In this document: positions 6,485 through 7,859 of the stretch, one piece after another
Numbering within the stretch: the stretch's first letter is position 1
Layout: every line of letters begins with the position of its first letter
Made by a program: the position numbers and the translations under genes
The notes under the pieces: model-generated
Database searches by the model: none
What the model was told of the DNA's origin: nothing
The model's input: only the letters and a program-made list of their open reading frames with translations
From: Clostridia bacterium
GTDB taxonomy: Bacteria; Bacillota; Clostridia; Oscillospirales; Acutalibacteraceae
Direction: 5' to 3'
DNA length: 7,859 nt
Assembly: GCA_900757335.1 (NCBI GenBank)
Contig: CAAENL010000215.1
Span: 1 to 7,859, forward strand

Positions 6485-7161
6485 TTATTTTCACCGCCGG
6501 GTTTGATATCATTTGTTAATTTTCCTTTAGATATTTCAACTACTCTGAAATTAAATTTTTTCACTATTGAAATATCATGAGTTACCATTATAACTGTAGT
6601 TCCGCATTTATTTATTTGACTTAAAAGTTCCACTATTTCATAAGACATAGAAGGATCAATGTTTCCTGTAGGCTCGTCCGCAATAATCATAGAAGGATTA
6701 TTAACTAAAGCTCTTGCCAATCCTACTCTTTGCTTTTCTCCGCCTGAAAGTTCGGAAACTTTTCTGCGAGCTTTATCACTTAAATCCACTAAACTCAGCA
6801 CATACGGTACCCTTTTTCTTATGTCGCGAGCTTTGGCTCCTACCACATGCATACCAAAAGCTACGTTTTCAAAAACCGTCATTTTTTCAATAACTCTAAA
6901 ATCCTGGAATACTATTCCCATAGTTCTTCTCAAATACGGTATTTGTCGTTTTTTCATTTTAGAAAGATTTACTGAATTTATAATTATATCGCCTGAAGTA
7001 GGTTCTTCTTCCTTTGTAAGTAATTTTAAAAAAGTGCTTTTTCCCGAACCTGAAGGTCCTACCACAAATACAAATTCGCCATCGGAAACAGTAAGGTTAA
7101 AATTTTTAAGTGCAACGCAATTATTTCCGTAAGACTTAGTGACATCTCTAAATTCTATCAT
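6481..7161 (-). CDS. ftsE: Cell division ATP-binding protein FtsE
   Basis: 226 residues from the ATG at 7161, matching the usual length of about 220-230. It is the cytoplasmic ABC ATPase of FtsEX. Walker A GPSGSGKST is at 35-43, the Q-loop glutamine at 86, the signature LSGGEKQR at 138-145, Walker B MIIADEP at 158-164 with catalytic Glu163, and the switch histidine at 195 in VTHD. MIEFRDVTKSYGN at the start is typical of the FtsE N-terminus. GGAG at 7170-7167 lies five bases before this ATG. An in-frame ATG at 7218 would add 19 residues encoded by a perfect inverted repeat and has no ribosome binding site, so I reject it. ftsE is the first gene of the operon; a hairpin directly upstream separates it from the regulator gene. 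Confidence 0.97.
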   Translation of the reverse strand: MIEFRDVTKSYGNNCVALKNFNLTVSDGEFVFVVGPSGSGKSTFLKLLTKEEEPTSGDIIINSVNLSKMKKRQIPYLRRTMGIVFQDFRVIEKMTVFENVAFGMHVVGAKARDIRKRVPYVLSLVDLSDKARRKVSELSGGEKQRVGLARALVNNPSMIIADEPTGNIDPSMSYEIVELLSQINKCGTTVIMVTHDISIVKKFNFRVVEISKGKLTNDIKPGGENK

Positions 7162-7166
7162 AATAT

Positions 7167-7170
7167 CTCC
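7167..7170 (-). promoter_or_regulatory. Ribosome binding site that fixes the ftsE start
   Basis: The - strand reads AGCGGAG ending at 7167, then five bases, then the ATG at 7161. No comparable site precedes the in-frame ATG at 7218, so this site selects the family-like start MIEFRDVTKSYGN. Confidence 0.75.
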
Positions 7171-7180
7171 GCTTCCATAA

Positions 7181-7218
7181 TAAAAACTAAAGTGTTGCCA
7201 AATTAAGTTCGGCAACAC
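7181..7218 (-). terminator. Inverted repeat, probable terminator of the upstream regulator gene
   Basis: GTGTTGCC (7218-7211 on the - strand) and GGCAACAC (7199-7192) form a perfect 8-bp stem with an 11-base loop, followed on the - strand by the T-rich TTTAGTTTTTA. It lies about 95 bases after the stop of the PucR-type gene and 30 bases before the ftsE start. A terminator is the simplest reading. The T tract is interrupted, the loop is long and the position is close to ftsE, so a leader attenuator or protein-binding operator is also possible. I found no promoter with good -35 and -10 boxes between 7162 and 7312. Confidence 0.55.
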
Positions 7219-7312
7219 AATTTGATTTTTAGTAAATAGGTAAATATATAATTTTTTTATATTTTATGTTACCGCTCACCTATACCCCTTAAAAATCTCA
7301 CAAAAAAACTTA

Positions 7313-7859
7313 TTAAAACTTAACCGGATTGGACATCAAATATTTTTTAACCATAAGTGCTACTTTGAATACTATAGCATCTTCGAATTCACGTAAATCA
7401 AGACCGGTTATTTTTTTGATTTTTTCAAGTCTGTATACAAGAGTGTTACGATGTACAAATAATTTTCTTGAGGTTTCCGAAACATTTAAGCTGTTTTCGA
7501 AAAATTTCTGGATTGTAAACAACGTTTCCTGATCCATGGCTTCAACTGAACCTTTTTTGAAAACTTCTTTCAAGAATGTTTCGCACAAAGTTGTAGGAAG
7601 CTGATAAACCAATCTGGCAATTCCCAAATGGTCATATGTAATTATATTTTTCTCTGTGTCAAAAACTTTTCCTACTTCAATAGACACTTGAGCTTCTTTG
7701 AATGAACGGGCGAGTTCTCTTATTCCTGTGACTATAGTTCCTACGCCGACAACACTATGAGTATAATATTCCCCTGAAAGAGTATCTACAATAGAAGCTG
7801 CGAGCTTTTCAAGAGATTTAGTATCTGTATCTTTGCGGACTTCTTTAACAATCGCAATA
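7313..7859 (-). CDS. PucR/CdaR-type helix-turn-helix transcriptional regulator, N-terminus outside the window
   Basis: The frame is open from 7858 down to the TAA at 7315-7313, giving the last 181 residues. The GTG at 7687 is an internal valine (AQVSIE) and not a start, because open, family-like sequence continues upstream to the edge. Visible order: a GGDEF-like CdaR segment (about 20-90), with VVGVGTIVTGIRELARSFKE and LGIARLVYQLP, then the C-terminal PucR-type helix-turn-helix (about 115-175), with NVSETSRKLFVHRNTLVYRL and EKIKKITGLDL. The family contains activators such as CdaR (sugar diacids) and PucR (purine catabolism); the sensing domain is missing here, so the ligand cannot be inferred. 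It is separated from ftsE by about 150 bases with a hairpin and is probably a separate transcription unit, with no visible reason to call it the ftsEX regulator. Confidence 0.88.
   Translation of the reverse strand, partial: IAIVKEVRKDTDTKSLEKLAASIVDTLSGEYYTHSVVGVGTIVTGIRELARSFKEAQVSIEVGKVFDTEKNIITYDHLGIARLVYQLPTTLCETFLKEVFKKGSVEAMDQETLFTIQKFFENSLNVSETSRKLFVHRNTLVYRLEKIKKITGLDLREFEDAIVFKVALMVKKYLMSNPVKF

Noticed and set aside
6659..7132. Open frame of 157 codons on the + strand opposite ftsE
   Set aside because: It mirrors conserved ABC ATPase codons, and no domain or start signal is seen.
7162..7218. N-terminal extension of FtsE from ATG at 7218
   Set aside because: The extra 19 residues are unlike FtsE proteins, are encoded by the hairpin and A/T spacer, and lack a ribosome binding site, while the ATG at 7161 has GGAG at the right distance.

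Overview
The window reads as a low-GC, anaerobe-like Bacillota (probably Clostridia) chromosome segment. The evidence is the strongly A/T-rich coding and spacer sequence, AAGGAGG-type ribosome binding sites, an ftsE-ftsX-M23 hydrolase-S41 gene order, and cysteine-rich proteins. The genus cannot be fixed from this sequence. Almost everything is tightly packed chromosomal core gene content. I see no CRISPR array, no tRNA or rRNA gene, no phage gene and no intact insertion sequence.

Layout. The left part runs on the + strand: a 5'-truncated folD (one-carbon folate metabolism), ppa (inorganic pyrophosphatase) joined to it by an ATGA overlap, and prfB (release factor 2) 23 bases later. A GC-rich hairpin that can work as a terminator on both strands closes this group. 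It is followed by about 330 bases with no convincing gene. This spacer holds a second, degenerate copy of the hairpin half-sites and a short open frame that could be the remains of a mobile-element gene.

The right part runs on the - strand, so it is read from high to low coordinates. It starts with the C-terminal 181 residues of a PucR/CdaR-type helix-turn-helix regulator, cut by the window edge. A spacer of about 150 bases with a strong inverted repeat follows. Then comes a compact operon: ftsE (ABC ATPase), ftsX (membrane permease-like subunit), an EnvC-like coiled-coil M23 murein hydrolase, an S41 protease-like membrane-anchored protein, and comF. Junctions are an ATGA overlap (ftsE/ftsX), a 16-base overlap (ftsX/M23), a 25-base gap (M23/S41-like) and a 2-base gap (S41-like/comF).

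How the genes work together. FtsEX is known to transmit cytoplasmic ATP hydrolysis across the membrane to a coiled-coil cell-wall hydrolase or hydrolase activator. Here the partner is encoded directly downstream and keeps every M23 zinc and catalytic residue, so it is probably a hydrolase itself, unlike the inactive LytM domain of E. coli EnvC. The most interesting gene is the next one. At the place where relatives carry the PDZ-type carboxy-terminal processing protease CtpB, this genome has an S41-fold protein that lacks the PDZ domain, the NPGG loop and all three catalytic residues (Ser to Gly, Lys to Asn, Gln to Leu), with the Ser-Lys spacing of 25 residues preserved. It is predicted to be a pseudoprotease and may have become a regulator or scaffold of the FtsEX-hydrolase module.
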